From positions 24,337,062 through 24,401,061 of the forward strand of contig NW_022098026.1 of NCBI RefSeq assembly GCF_002288925.2: 64,000 bases of DNA, in the 5' to 3' direction. Position 1 is the stretch's first letter. Every line of letters begins with the position of its first letter. Below are positions 1-11,185 of the stretch, piece by piece. The stretch comes from Delphinapterus leucas. Its lineage: Eukaryota; Chordata; Mammalia; Artiodactyla; Monodontidae. The notes under the pieces are model-generated. The model saw only the letters and a list, made by a program, of their open reading frames with translations, did no database searches and was not told the origin of the DNA. The position numbers and the translations under genes were made by a program.

Positions 1-548
1 GAACTCCCTTGGGAGTCCCTGCCCAGGTGGCAGAGACCGTGTGTGGCATTATTAAGGGTGATTGCTCGGAAGCTGGTTGTCATGGCACCGTGAGGCCAGG
101 GTTGCACTCCCAAGATGCCCCCATTTTCTAGGCTGTCTACATAATCACTGCAATGAGAGGCATAAACACGGAAAGGGAGAGGGGAGCAGCTCCCTGCTGG
201 CAGTCATCTCCGTGCAAAGCCGGGAGAGGAGGGTCCATCTCGGCATGGGCCAAGCACTGCACGGAGGGGTGCTGGTGTGGGCTGGTCACTGCCTGTCTCC
301 TCATGGCTCTTGTGCGTGCCTCTGTGCTCCCAGCACCGGCTTTCTACAGGCAAACATTACTCCTAACTTAGGGACAGTCAGTGCTGTGCCTGAATGCTCC
401 TGGAACTTGCATCCATGGAGGGGCCAGAGCTACCGTGTTGGAGCAGGTGGAGCCATTGCCTCCCATCCACCGGGCCCTGCGCTAGACTCTTTACGTGTGT
501 GATAGTCCGTTCCGCTCTCACAAGCTGCCTGCTTTACAGGTGCAGAAA

Positions 549-642
549 GTGTATTGGGAGACACATATCACATTTTACCGATGTTAGATCTTTTCTAAAC
601 GTCTCATTCATTCAGTATGCTTTAGTAGCCGTGATACATCAG
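549..642 (+). repeat. Dispersed direct repeat, copy A
   Basis: This segment matches 1999-2103 in the same orientation. Shared blocks include GTATTGKGAGACACATAYCA, CATTTTACC, GATGTTAGA and, further on, TTTAGYAGCCRTGATACRTC. Part of the right side resembles an antisense L2 end (CATTCATTCAG). The shared left block is not a repeat consensus I know. Confidence 0.6.
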
Positions 643-1609
643 AGAGTCATCTGGCTTTGTCACAGGCCAGGAAGAGGCAGAGCTAGGATGTAAACCTAGC
701 TCTGGTTCTATAGCCCACTACTGTCCCCCCATGCTGCATCATTTCTCCTCCAGTCCCATGTTTAGCAAGGGTGACCCCTTCAACCTGGTGCTCACAGGCA
801 GAGGGAGCCCCCATCTCCGAGGGCATGGTCCCAGTAAAATGAATTGAATCGGTCTAGGGCTTAAACCCCCTGATTTGGACTTCTTCATCAGGTGTGTGTC
901 CTCACCAACCACAGAGAATTAACCAGAGCAGAGATGTCTCTTATGGACCTAACATCAGGCACCAGGGGCGACGTGGAGAACAATCTTCAAATCTGTTGAT
1001 CACCTAATTACCTGCTAGGCCCTCCCACTGGCTCCAGACATACCATCATCACTTCGAGGCCTCTGGGACCTGAAGGCTCTGGACTCGGATGCAGAGAGAA
1101 GACACATTTTGTAATCACTGGAGAAAATAAAGGCTTTATCTCTCAGCGAGCACTTCTGCTGAACGACTTGGTCATGGGGAAGAAGGCACCGTCTGTGCCC
1201 TGTTCTCATTTTGAATTTGGCTGAAGAGTAAGAGATCTTTCCAGCTCCACTGTTGCTCACACCCTGCACTTCGGGTCACCCGCCTCAGGTGATCAGGAAA
1301 CAAGCGAACCATAGCGTGTTGATTTCCTGAAGGCCAGACTCCGCCAGTGAAATGCCCGTGCTGTTCTCGGCTCTCCCGGGACCTGGCCTATCCAGCTACC
1401 TCCCAGTTGGGCCCAGTGAGGCAAAGACGGGAAGCCGTCCTAGGCACTGTCTATCAACAGCTTCAACCACGGGCTTTACACCTGCGTTTGAATCTCGGTT
1501 CCACCCTCGATTCAATCCTTGACTTCATGTAAATTACTTGCTTTTTTGAGTCTCCGCTTTCTCATCTGTAACTCTGTGCTCCTGGATTGTTGTGATAAGA
1601 ATAAAACAC

Positions 1610-1770
1610 TCATAAATAAATACGGACTGCTTACTGTGGGCCAGGCATTAACTTGCTGAATCCTCACCACCATCCAATTACGCAGGCTCTGTTACTGTCC
1701 CCATTTTATAGAGGGAGACACTGAGGCTTAGAGAGAGAGGTTAAGTTCAAGTCCAAGAAGTTAAGTTCAC
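1610..1770 (-). repeat. MIR SINE, antisense
   Basis: The segment runs from CTGTGGGCCAGGCATTA through TCCTCACCACCATCC and CCCCATTTTATAGAGGGAGA to CTGAGGCTTAGAGAG. This is the reverse complement of the MIR 3' half and core. Confidence 0.8.
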
Positions 1771-1998
1771 ACTGGGTTTGTCTGACCCTAGAACCAACAC
1801 CACTGGCCACAACAGCATGCAGGGTATCCCCTGCTTTTCAAATGTTTGCCTTTTGCCACTTTGCTTTTACAAAAGACCTACACTAGGATCTGTTTTCGCT
1901 AACCTAACTAAAAGAAATCCGAAGAGAATTTTCACTTTGAAGAAAAAAGCTAAGACCCGATGCCTTCATTTACACACAGTTTAAGAATCACAGCGCTA

Positions 1999-2103
1999 GT
2001 GTATTGTGAGACACATACCACATTTTACCTGATGTTAGACCTTCTGTGCACATGTCTCACTCATTCGTTCATTCAGGATGATTTAGCAGCCATGATACGT
2101 CAG
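1999..2103 (+). repeat. Dispersed direct repeat, copy B
   Basis: This is the second copy of the segment at 549-642, about 1.45 kb away, with small indels: one base after CATTTTACC and several around the CATTCGTTCATTC run. It is either a local duplication or two members of an old repeat family I do not recognise. Confidence 0.6.
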
Positions 2104-2759
2104 GCACTATCCCCAGAATGCTTCTACTACTTAATAACCTTCCTAGTGGGCTAGCGACCATGTGTTTTGTAGTTTTGTGCTGTTACAATGATATGAACAC
2201 AGAAGATTCTCGGTAAACAGGGACTGAAAAATGCTACTTTGGGGAATACCTAGGATACACTGAGGATGACGTTTGCCATCACAGTTCATTTCAACAGCTA
2301 ACACAATGTCCAGCACAAACACTATTTGGTCAGCATTTTCTCTCTTTGGTGTTGGGAATCTAAATTTCGCATTCAATTTAAAATGAACTTTATATCAGAT
2401 ACCTTCCATAATTTCACAGCCTCTTGTCCCACCATGGTAAGTACACCGAAGCAGTCAGTGCATCTTATAAGGCTGTCATCCCATTGTGTTTAGCACAATA
2501 CCTTGCACACACTTATCGACAGACTGCTTGCTTTGTTTGATCTCACCATCTTTTTCCTAAGCTTGATGATCCCATGTATCTCAGATGTAACCCTTCAATG
2601 ACAATTTCACTACATTATAGGGGTTTTCAAATGACACCAAAATTTTAAGATTAAGTCGACCCCGGGGATTAAGGATGACCATCTAGGAGATAAATCCTAT
2701 TTAAATCCTTATGTTCAGGTTAAAGATATAAGAGAAGATAAAAGCAAGTATCATTTTAA

Positions 2760-3010
2760 GCCCCCTGGGGGTGAGCATTCTCCCGCCCTCTGAGGCCGGC
2801 GGGCTGTGCAGGCCAGCAAGTTCTTCGAGTAATTCAGCAGATAAAGGGACCTGCACGCATGGGGCTGGAAGCTGCTTGAGTGGACAGCAGATTTCACAGC
2901 TGAGTTACTGATGCCACCTACCGAGCTGTCAAAATAGAATTATGTGAACTGCGAGGGGGGCTCAAATTAGCTGATATACTTAAACATGTGTCAATTACAC
3001 ACGAATGCGA
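2760..3010. promoter_or_regulatory. Candidate conserved noncoding element
   Basis: This block has no repeat signature I recognise. A GC-rich left part (CCCGCCCTCTGAGGCCGGCG) passes into motif-dense sequence with AATTAGCTGATATA, TGTCAATTACAC and TGAGTTACTGATG. That reads like homeodomain and bZIP-type site clustering. Conservation cannot be measured from one sequence. Confidence 0.25.
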
Positions 3011-3190
3011 TTCCCCCTTCCCTTCTTTATCCTCCAGTGCTGGGCAAGTACTGAAGGTGGCCGAATTCATTACATGAAACAATAAATAAACCCATGATAA
3101 ACCATGATCTTTATCAGTGTATTAGATTTATCTTTTCTGGGCCTTGATTTCCTCAAGCTGTAGAAAGGAAAAAAGACTCTGAACTCAGAG

Positions 3191-3406
3191 TTTTTTTCTT
3201 TTTTTTTTGTTTTTGCGGTCCGTGGGCCTCTCACTGTTGTGGCCTCTCCCGTTGCAGAGCACAGGCTCCGGACGCGCAGGCTCAGCGGCCATGGCTCACG
3301 GGCCTAGCCGCTCCGCGGCATGTGGGATCTTCCCGGACCGGGGCACGAACCCGCGTCGCTTGCATTGGCAGGCAGACTCTCAACCACTGCGCCACCAGGG
3401 AAGCCC
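3191..3406 (-). mobile_element. CHR-type tRNA-derived SINE
   Basis: On the minus strand it begins GGGCTTCCCTGGTGGCGCAG (A-box region), carries GGTTCGTGCC (B-box), continues through GAGCCTGTGCTCTGCAACGG and ends in a tail interrupted by single non-A bases. The flanks (TCAGAGTTTT left, TCAAAGAGTTTT right) give an imperfect duplication, so this is an older copy. Confidence 0.93.
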
Positions 3407-3699
3407 TCAAAGAGTTTTATGAAGATCAATTATGATAATGGGCGAGAAGGGGTTCTGTACGTGGTAAAGTGTGCAACAGTAAAAGGTACCCATTTAATCA
3501 TTTTATGCTTTGTTTTTTTATGTGAATCTTCCAGTCCATGGAATTTGTGAGTTTCCTCCCCAGACTGTCCCTCCCCTAGTCTTTGCCAACTCATTCAATG
3601 CCCTTCATCGAAACATGTGCTCAGGCCAAAAAGCTAGGCATCGCCCTGGATTCTTCCCTTAACCTCACCTTCCACATCTAGTTTTTTTAAAAGGTCCTG

Positions 3700-4114
3700 G
3701 ACCTGGAGATTATGCTCCTAAGTGAAGTCAGTCAGACAGAGAAAGACAAATATCATATGATATTGCTTATATGCAGAATCTAAAAAAAAATGATACAAAT
3801 GAACTTATTTACAAAACAGAAATAGACTCACAGACTTAGAGAATGAACTTACGGTTACCGGGGGGAAGGGATGGGGGGGAGGGGTAGATTGGGAGTTTGG
3901 GATCGACATGTACACACTGCTATATTTAAAATGGATAACCAACAGGGACCTACAGTGGAGCACAGGGAACTCTGCTCAGTACTCTGTAATAACCTAAATG
4001 GGAAAAGATTTTGAAGAAGAATAGATGCATGTACATGTATAACTGAATCACTCTGCTGTACACCTGAAACTAACACAACGCTGTGAATCAACGATACTCC
4101 AACATAAAATAAAA
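3700..4114 (+). mobile_element. 5'-truncated L1 3' UTR inserted in the L2
   Basis: The artiodactyl/cetacean-type L1 3' end is recognisable from GTCAGACAGAGAAAGACAAA, GTATAACTGAATCACTCTGC, CACCTGAAACTAACACAACG and ACTCCAACATAAAATAAAA. It is flanked by an imperfect duplication of T-run-AAAAGGTCCTG (3682-3699) and T-run-AAAAGTCCTG (4115-4132). It contains no coding remnant. Confidence 0.88.
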
Positions 4115-4621
4115 TTTTTTTTAAAAGTCCTGTTAACTTTACACTCAAAATGTAGCCCAAATCGGCCCAATCTGAGTCCAAGCCACTATCACCCCCCTTG
4201 CCTGGACCATTCTGATGGCTTTCTAACTCTTCTCCCAGTAACCACTCTTCCTCCTGATGCTTCATTCTTTACATAGCCACAGAGTGATATATTTACAAGT
4301 ATAACCACGTTACTCCTTTCCTCAAACCCTACCAGATTTTCCTTCTTAAATAAAATAAAAGCCAAATTCCTTGCCTTTGCCTGCAGGGCTACCATGTTGC
4401 CTAACTCCCAAGTCCTTTGCATAGAAGCCAGTGAGAATGAGGCCCCTGGGCTGTTGGTGGTGACTACCCTGAGTGTAGAGTCCTCGTGTGATCTGAGCCA
4501 CCAGCCTCCTCCTCCCATTTCCCCTCTTGCTGCCCCTTCTCACGACACTATAGGTGGCCAAACTGGTCTTCCTTCTGCCCCCTGACTTGCCAAGCACGGC
4601 GCAGATTCACAGCCTCTGCAT

Positions 4622-4637
4622 TGCTGCTGCTGCTGCT
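4622..4637 (+). repeat. Short GCT trinucleotide run
   Basis: About five GCT/CTG units lie inside the L2 3' region. They are far downstream of the gene's promoter and so are not the SCA12-associated CAG tract of PPP2R2B. Confidence 0.7.
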
Positions 4638-4984
4638 TCTCCAGAAACACTTTTCACCAAATCTTGCCTTATCGTATTTACCTATGTGTTTGCTGTCTCT
4701 CTTAATCTACCTGGATAGAGTGCCATGGGGGAAGGAGGTACCATTTTCTTAGTGCCTGGAACAGCACCTGGAACATAGTAGCAACAAGAAATATTTGTTG
4801 AATAAATGAACAGTAGGTGGATTACCATCATTTCATAGACCCACTTCCCTTTGTCTACGAATTCCAAAGCGTTCCAAAGCTAGGAATGAGTGAACGCAGA
4901 TGGGGTAAGCCACTCTTTGGTGGGAGCCTCTTCATTTGTGTAAAGAGAAGCACTGAGTGGGTACAAGTTTATCAAACTGCGTGA

Positions 4985-5160
4985 CTCTAGTTGTTCTACA
5001 AGCATTTATTTAGCACCTTCACTATGCTAAGCGTAGAAGGGAAAAATAAACAGCCTTAGCCATCCCGGAGGAAAACCATTTAGTGGGACAGAAGCGGAAA
5101 CAGGTCATTTCAACCTATCATATCAGTGCTCTGATGGAGGGTACTTAGCCTACGTGGCGA
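4985..5160 (-). repeat. L2 3' end, antisense
   Basis: AGCATTTATTTAGCACCTTC, ACTATGCTAAGCGTAGAAGG and the following AAAAATAAACAGCC give the reverse complement of the L2 3' terminus. The rest is diverged. Confidence 0.6.
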
Positions 5161-5171
5161 AACTTGAAGAG

Positions 5172-5680
5172 TATGATAGGCAGAATAATGCCTTCTCAAG
5201 GATGTCCATGTTCTACTCTCCAGAACTCATGAATGTGTTCCCTTTCTCGGCAAAGGGGAATTAAGATTGTAGGTGGAATTAAAGTTGCTCATCAGCTGAC
5301 CTTAAAGTAAGGGGATTAGCCTGGATCACCTGTGCGGGCCCACTGTAATCACGATGGTCCTCATATGTGGACGAGGGAGGCAGAAAAGGAGAGTCAGGGT
5401 GATAGGGCAGGAGAAGGGTTTGTCCCACTGTCCACTTTCAGATGGAGAAAGGGACCATAAGCCAAGGAATGCGATGGCCTCAAGAAGCTGGAGAAAGCAA
5501 AGAAACAGACTGTCCCCTTGAGCCTCCAGAAGGGAACACAGCCCTCCTTACACCTGGATTTTAGCCAGTGAGACCCATGTCAGTCTTCTGACCCACGGAA
5601 CTATAAGACGACAAGTTTATGTTGTTTTAGTCACTAAGTTGGTGGTCATTTGTTACAGCAGCCATAGGAAACTCAATACA
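5172..5680 (+). mobile_element. MaLR-type solo LTR (MLT1-like)
   Basis: It starts near TATGATAGGCAGAATAATG, has ATTAAGATTGTAGGTGGAAT, GAGCCTCCAGAAGGGAACAC and CTATAAGACGACAAGTTTAT, and ends ATTTGTTACAGCAGCCATAG with AAACTCAATACA. These match the ancient MLT1 LTR pattern. No internal region follows. Confidence 0.82.
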
Positions 5681-6109
5681 AAAAGGAAGAGGTGAACTTG
5701 GATGTCCCCTCTGGTGGGAAGAGACAGGCTATTGTAAGACCCATCCTGCCCTGGCCAGAGCCCTCCCTAGGCTCTGTCAGGGCAATGTCCCTCCCTGGGG
5801 AAAATTTCTCCTGGGTATCCCCTGGACTGGCGTTCTCCTGAACCTCAAATTGCGAATGCTCACCCGGTGTCTGTGACTGCTTTGCCAGTGATGGCTTGTC
5901 ATGGACCGTGATGACAGGTAAGTGGCCTTGAGACGTCCCAAGCCCAGAGCAGCCAGAGCCACCTATAACCTCATGGCCAACCTTTCCCGTTCTGTGTGTC
6001 TCTGGGGCTGCAGCCACATGCCTGAACCAGTTTCAGCCTCTGCTGCCTTCTTATCTAAGACCTCCTGCGGGGGAGAGGGCGGGACCTGGGACAGTGGCAA
6101 GTGCTAATG

Positions 6110-6600
6110 AATGACACTTGCCTCCAAAATTAATAAGCTTTCTTGTTCTTAGGAAAATCCACTCAACTGGAGTCTCCAGGATGACTAATTGACAGAACTG
6201 GTTAAATTAATCAAAAATGGAAATGAGGAAGGGGGAAGGGCTTCTATTTATACTATATGGTTTGGGCCTTGCCTGTTCTGCTGCTAATTGCTGCTAAGCT
6301 TGAATGGGGTAGACGCTGGACTGCGGCAGCGGGTGGGTTTCCGTGAATTCTGCTGCTTGTAGCAGGGCTCTGGCTTTTCTCCAGGAGCAGGGGCGTGGGT
6401 GTCTGTGTGTGTTTGTAATCCTGTCATCAGGATTTTTAATAAAATTAAAAGCATTTTTAATAAAGGGCCTTATCTTTTTAACCTAACCAAGCCCCCCTGA
6501 AATAAACACTGTTAATTACACCCCCAATCAATACTGAACCCCTTCCGAAGCTGTCCCAAACCTCAGAGGTTTTAAGATGCATTGCAGCGGCAGCCTCAGC
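6110..6600. promoter_or_regulatory. Candidate conserved noncoding element rich in homeodomain-type motifs
   Basis: This non-repeat block is dense in ATTA/TAAT cores: AAATTAATAAGC, GACTAATTGACAG, GTTAAATTAATCA, TGCTAATTGCTGC, TTTTTAATAAAATT, CTGTTAATTACACC and CCAATCAATACTG. It also has CTTATCTTT and CAGCTGATG. The clustering suggests a developmental or neural enhancer. Function and conservation are inference. Confidence 0.3.
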
Positions 6601-6914
6601 TGATGCCTTTGGACACATTCTATCAGAGCCCTGGGGAATGAGCTGTAGGTTTATGAAGGGATCTAGTGGCCTATAGAATCAGGACTTGGCAATTAAGTTT
6701 GTAGATGAAGGTGATGGATGAGATAGTGGATTTCATGTTCTGTGCAAGGGCAGAGTTAGTGCTGCCACTGGAAGCTGTTGGGCTGAGGAATCCAGCTCAT
6801 GGGGATTATATAAAATGGAGTCCCGTGAAATTATCCTTGCGGATGTTAGAAAAAGATCACACTCTTTCTTCTGCTGTCAAATACCCAGGAGAAGAATTCA
6901 TTCTTCTCATTCTT

Positions 6915-7060
6915 CTCCCAGAAGCAGACAGACCCGGGTTCAAATCTTGGCTCTTTCACTGTGATCTGTGGCAAGTTTCTTCACCTCTCTGTGCCTCCTC
7001 TGTAAACTGGGGTTACTAAAACCAATCTTCTTCGGTTGCTATGAAACTTAATTGAGACCT
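6915..7060 (+). repeat. MIR SINE, sense
   Basis: CCCGGGTTCAAATCTTGGCT, CACTGTGATCTGTGGCAAG, TTTCTTCACCTCTCTGTGCC and CTGTAAACTGGGGTTACTAA follow the MIR consensus. Confidence 0.88.
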
Positions 7061-7764
7061 AGAAGAGCCCAAAACTAATATCCATCCCCCTCCGCTATAC
7101 GTACCTTTAAAGGAAAATGGAATTTCTGATTTAGATCATTAGGTTAGGCATCAAACTTTGCCCCGTTTGCATTGGAAACCAAGCTGTTTTTCTAATGACA
7201 CTATTCACTAAAACACCTCAGACTTTAAAGCCTAAAGTGCTTATACCTTTTCCCCACAACATGGAAAGGTCAGAGCATCTTCACACCAGGCCTATGACAG
7301 GCAGATTTAAGTGCACTGCAGGGTTGTGGCTGACTACCTCTGGACAGCCAGCCTGCCTTGGTTTCATCTGAAGGAGGGAATTTCTGTGGCCATTTAGAGC
7401 TGCAGATTTGCCAGTGTGGAAGGGCACCAGTCTCACCGGTAGAGCCAATGCAAGAGGACGGGTGCTGCAAGGCTGCCCGTCACCGCCGCTGAGAGGACCC
7501 ATGGCTCCTCACCCTGGCCAGCTTCACCTCCTGCAAGTCCCCAGCACAAGCCACACCCTCTCAATAGGATGGGACCTGTGGGGCAGGTGAGGAGTGAGGC
7601 AGGTCTGGCCAAACTATGATGGAATTAAGGTGCAACTGAGGAATCTGCTCTGTGTCATCAGACACTGAGCATGGAGTTCGCATTTGTGATTGACTTCATC
7701 CAGCAAATATGCTTTGGGAACCTAATGTGCCTGGCAGTCTGCTAATTGCTTTTACTTTAACTAA

Positions 7765-9030
7765 TTAATGGCCAAAGATTTCCATGAGACTAAATCGCAT
7801 GATCACCTCTCTACTCTCATCTTTCTTGACCTCGCAGAAGCATTTGACATAACTGATCCCAGTGTCTTTCTAAATCACTCCCTTCTCTTGGCTTATATGC
7901 TTACTCAACGCCACCCCTTGGTTTTCCTCTTACCTCCCTGGCAGCTCATCCTCAGTCTCTTGTAAAAGGCTGCCCCCCTGTTCACCCCAACCCCACTGGC
8001 AAATGCTGACGTGCCCTTGGCCTCCATCCTGGATTCTCCACTCCCCTGCATCTACATCTTCTCTCCTAAGTGACTTCACCTTGTCCCATGGCTTTAAAGA
8101 CCAGGAGATGCTTATGACTCCTAAATTTCTATCTCCAGCCCAGACCTGTCCCCTGACTTCCAGACTCAGGTATCCACTTGTTACCAGGCTTCTCTAAATG
8201 TGCGTATCATAGGCATCTCAATCCGGACACATCCAAAAGAGACGTGTGTTTGGTCTTTCCACACCAAACCTGTTCCTTCCTGAGTCTTTTCATCAGTATG
8301 TGTTACCACTATACCCTCGGCAGCTCAAAACCAAAACCTAAGTTTTCTCAGAATGCTCCCTTTCTGTCACCTCTCCACTTTCAGCCTCTCAGCAAGTCCT
8401 CTTAGCCTTACCGCCTCAGTAGATTCTGTGTCTGTCCACTTATCACGCCATCACTACCCACCCCAGCCCCGGTCAGAGCCACTATCATTTCCTCCCAGAC
8501 CGTGGCAAGGGCCTCCTAACTGGTCCCAGAGCTTCTTGGCCTGCCAACCCTTATAGCAAATTAAGACCATAAACAGAGTATTCACTTGCCTGCTTAGAAC
8601 TGTCTACTAGCTTCCAACACACTTAGAATGAAATCCAGGCTCTCTGCCCCGGTCTGCAAGGCTCTCCATGATCTGGCCCCAGCCTGCCTCTTCGGTGTCA
8701 CCCTCCACCCTGTTTCCCAGCTCACCGATCTCCATCCACTGGTCTTTCTTCTCTTCTTTGAACAAACACGGTTGTCCCTATGTCAAGGTCTTCCTACTTT
8801 GATATCATCTCTCTGTTTGGCTCCTTTTGACAATTCGGGTCTCAGTTCAAAGGCTTTCCCTCACCACCCTGGCTACTCGTTAACCCTTTTAATTTTCTTA
8901 TAGCTTTTATCAGTGTCAGAAATTATCTCACTCATTTGTGTACTAGTATATATTTTCTTTCCTCCCTTCACGCTAGAATGTAAGCTCCCTGAAGGCAGGA
9001 ATGAATGGATGTTGAATAAGTCTTAGTTGA
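7765..9030 (+). repeat. Long L2 LINE fragment with reverse-transcriptase remnant
   Basis: The 5' part translates to STLIFLDLAEAFDITDPSVF, a decayed copy of the L2/CR1-clade reverse-transcriptase motif region. It is followed by the ORF2 C-terminal region and the L2 3' end (TAGAATGTAAGCTCCCTGAA and TGTTGAATAAG). Stops and frame changes make it a dead copy. At about 1.2 kb it is one of the longest L2 relics here. Confidence 0.88.
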
Positions 9031-9084
9031 GCAAGTGATTTCTGGAGTCCTCGTTAAGAGGCACAAGACTGGATCAAACCCCAG

Positions 9085-9215
9085 GTGTCACTTGTTCTTG
9101 GGTGGCCGCAGAGTATCATTCCTCCACTTAGCTAGTTTCCTCATCTGTAAAATGTGACAGATACGAGGATGCCCCCCATAGCGTTGTCAGGACCTTGGCT
9201 TACTTTCTGGATATA
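9085..9215 (+). repeat. MIR fragment, sense
   Basis: CTAGTTTCCTCATCTGTAAA, ATGTGACAG and GCGTTGTCAGGACC follow the 3' half of MIR. Confidence 0.65.
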
Positions 9216-9349
9216 GTAAACGTCACAGAAGTTCCCTGTGATTATGGCTGCTGACAGGACTACATCACGACTATGGCTGCCTTTCCCCCGTTCCTGCTCT
9301 TAGACACGTTTGGAAGGGAAGTAAGAGAGCATCATCTTCACGACCATAA

Positions 9350-9560
9350 CAAACACGGAGCTCTTATCAGTGCCTGGGCCAGGCACTGTTCTAAGGCTTC
9401 ATGGTGTCTTCTCATTTGATCCTCCCATGCCCCCTAATAAGGTAAGTGCTGCTACTAGTCATATATTATAGGTGAGCAAATTCAGACACAGAGAGGTTAA
9501 GTAACCCGGTTAAGGTCACCCAGTTAGGCCGCGGACAGAGACTGATAGTGGACACCATGC
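9350..9560 (-). repeat. MIR SINE, antisense
   Basis: CCTGGGCCAGGCACTGTTCT, TTCTCATTTGATCCTCCCAT, ACAGAGAGGTTAAGTAACCC and AAGGTCACCCAGTTAGG match the reverse complement of MIR. Confidence 0.88.
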
Positions 9561-9672
9561 TGATTTTCCTTCCCTATCTTGGCCCTTCTCTGAAGTCACT
9601 CCCTACTGTCAGTTTAGTTTGACAGAAGGGAAGAAACAAAGCAGACATGTTCTGGGCTGTGCTTACAGGGAA

Positions 9673-10027
9673 CGCTATAGACTGAATGACTGTGTCCCCT
9701 GAAATTCGTATGCTGAAACCTAATCCCCAGTGTGGTGGTATTTGGAGAAGGGGGTTTGGGGAGGTGATTAGGTCATGAGAGTAGAGCTCTCATGAACGGG
9801 ATTAGTGACCTTACGAAAAAGAGACTCCAAGCCTCCCTCACATCCTTCTGCCATGCAAGGACACAGCGAGGGAAGATGGCCATCTACGGACCAAGAAGCT
9901 GGTCTTCACCACACACTGGATCTGCTGGTGTCTTATCTTGGGCTTCGCAGCTTCCAGAAATAAGTGTTTGTTGTTTAGGCCATCCAGTCTGTGGTATTTG
10001 ATTATAGCAGCCCGAATGGGCTAAGAC
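9673..10027 (+). mobile_element. MaLR-type solo LTR (MLT1A/MST-like)
   Basis: It runs from GCTATAGACTGAATGACTGT to ATAGCAGCCCGAATGGGCTA then AGACA. It keeps GAGCTCTCATGAACGGGATT, CTTCTGCCATGCAAGGACAC and TTGTTGTTTAGGCCATCCAG. It is close to the consensus I recall, so it is one of the better-preserved LTRs in the window. Confidence 0.88.
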
Positions 10028-10483
10028 AGGAAATATCATCCTGGGCTCCCCACCCCCTGGCCCGCCCCAGTACCTAAGACAGGTGCTGTCAACGGTGTGT
10101 GTAGAGGGAATCTCCTCTTTCTACCCTTGCAGTACCCAGCGGGCTCTCCTGTTATCCACCAAGCTTCTCCCAATTATAGAAGTAAAACTACAACCTTGCG
10201 GAGAATCTGGAAAATAGGGAAGCTGCCCGAATTTTGCTGCCCTGACATCATCCCTTTCATGAAGAGCCCCAGTCTTTGTCTACACGTATTCTTCTTCACA
10301 CTGCTGAATTCAGAGTGGGCTTGTAATCTTGCGTGCTGCTTTAACATTTATCATAGGCATTTCCCCACCTGCTCCATCTTTACCTGTGTTCACAGGTGGC
10401 AGGTTACATCTCTATGGACCTTCACAGGAACCTCTTTCTCTAGTCCCACTCCCATTTGAGGGTTCCAACTGCTACTTTTCTTT

Positions 10484-10753
10484 TTCTTTTTTTCTTAAAA
10501 TTTTTTTAAAATTTTACTTATTTTAATTGGAGTATAATTGATTTACAAGATTGTGTTAGTTTCAGGTGTATAGCAAAGTGATTCAGTTATATAAATATGT
10601 ACATACATATACATATATATATTTTTTCAGATTCTTTTCCATTATAGGTTGTTATAAGATATCGAATATAGTTCCCTGTGCTATACAGTAGGTCCTTGTT
10701 GTTTATCTACTTCATATATAGTAGTATGTATCTGGTAATCCCATACTCCTAAC
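10484..10753 (-). mobile_element. 5'-truncated L1 3' end with target-site duplication
   Basis: It shows antisense artiodactyl/cetacean L1 3' UTR: ATTGGAGTATAATTGATTTA, TTAGTTTCAGGTGTATAGCA and ATAGTTCCCTGTGCTATACA. It is flanked by CTGCTACTTTTCTTT (10469-10483) and CTGCTGCTTTTCTTT (10754-10768), a 15-bp duplication with one mismatch. Confidence 0.9.
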
Positions 10754-11185
10754 CTGCTGCTTTTCTTTCATGCTGTAAAAACAAACTACTTATTTAAGAC
10801 CCCCTCCCCCTTTTTGAATAGGAAACAGTTTAAGTCCTCTTTGTTCAGAGAGCAAGTATGTTTCGGCACCATGGGAAAGTATCCAGGCACCGTCACCATA
10901 AAACTCATGGAGATCACGGGGGAGGTGTAGAGGCTCCACATACAGGTTTTTATTGCCCCTGTCCTCTGTCCCCCACCACGTTCAATAAGAGTCACACACA
11001 CTGTGTGCTCACGACAGGTCAGGGGCTGTACTAAGAGCTGGTCCATGACCACTTTTCACCCTTACCACCTGGAGGAAAAGATCAGCATTGGCGCCTTGCC
11101 CAGGCTGCCTGCAACGAGCGGGCCTGGGACCCACACCTGGAGCTGTCAGCTCCAGGGACTGTGCTCTGGATGACTTTCAGGTCTT

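Larger units (their letters stand above)
3550..4815 (+). repeat. L2 LINE 3' region, interrupted by an L1 tail
   Basis: The left part has CTCAGGCCAAAAAGCTAGGC and CGCCCTGGATTCTTCCCTTA. After the L1 insertion the L2 resumes with GCCCAAATCGGCCC, AATAAAAGCCAAATTCCTTG and the 3' end AACAGCACCTGGAACATAGT before TTGTTGAATAAATGAA. The middle is diverged. Confidence 0.8.

Noticed and set aside
4622..4637. Short CTG/GCT run as the SCA12-linked CAG repeat of PPP2R2B
   Set aside because: That repeat lies near the promoter, which for this minus-strand gene is beyond the high-coordinate end; this run is within L2 and downstream of both exons.
7768..7965. Possible functional reverse-transcriptase fragment
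   Set aside because: The LIFLDLAEAFD match is an L2 relic with stops soon after; it cannot be active.
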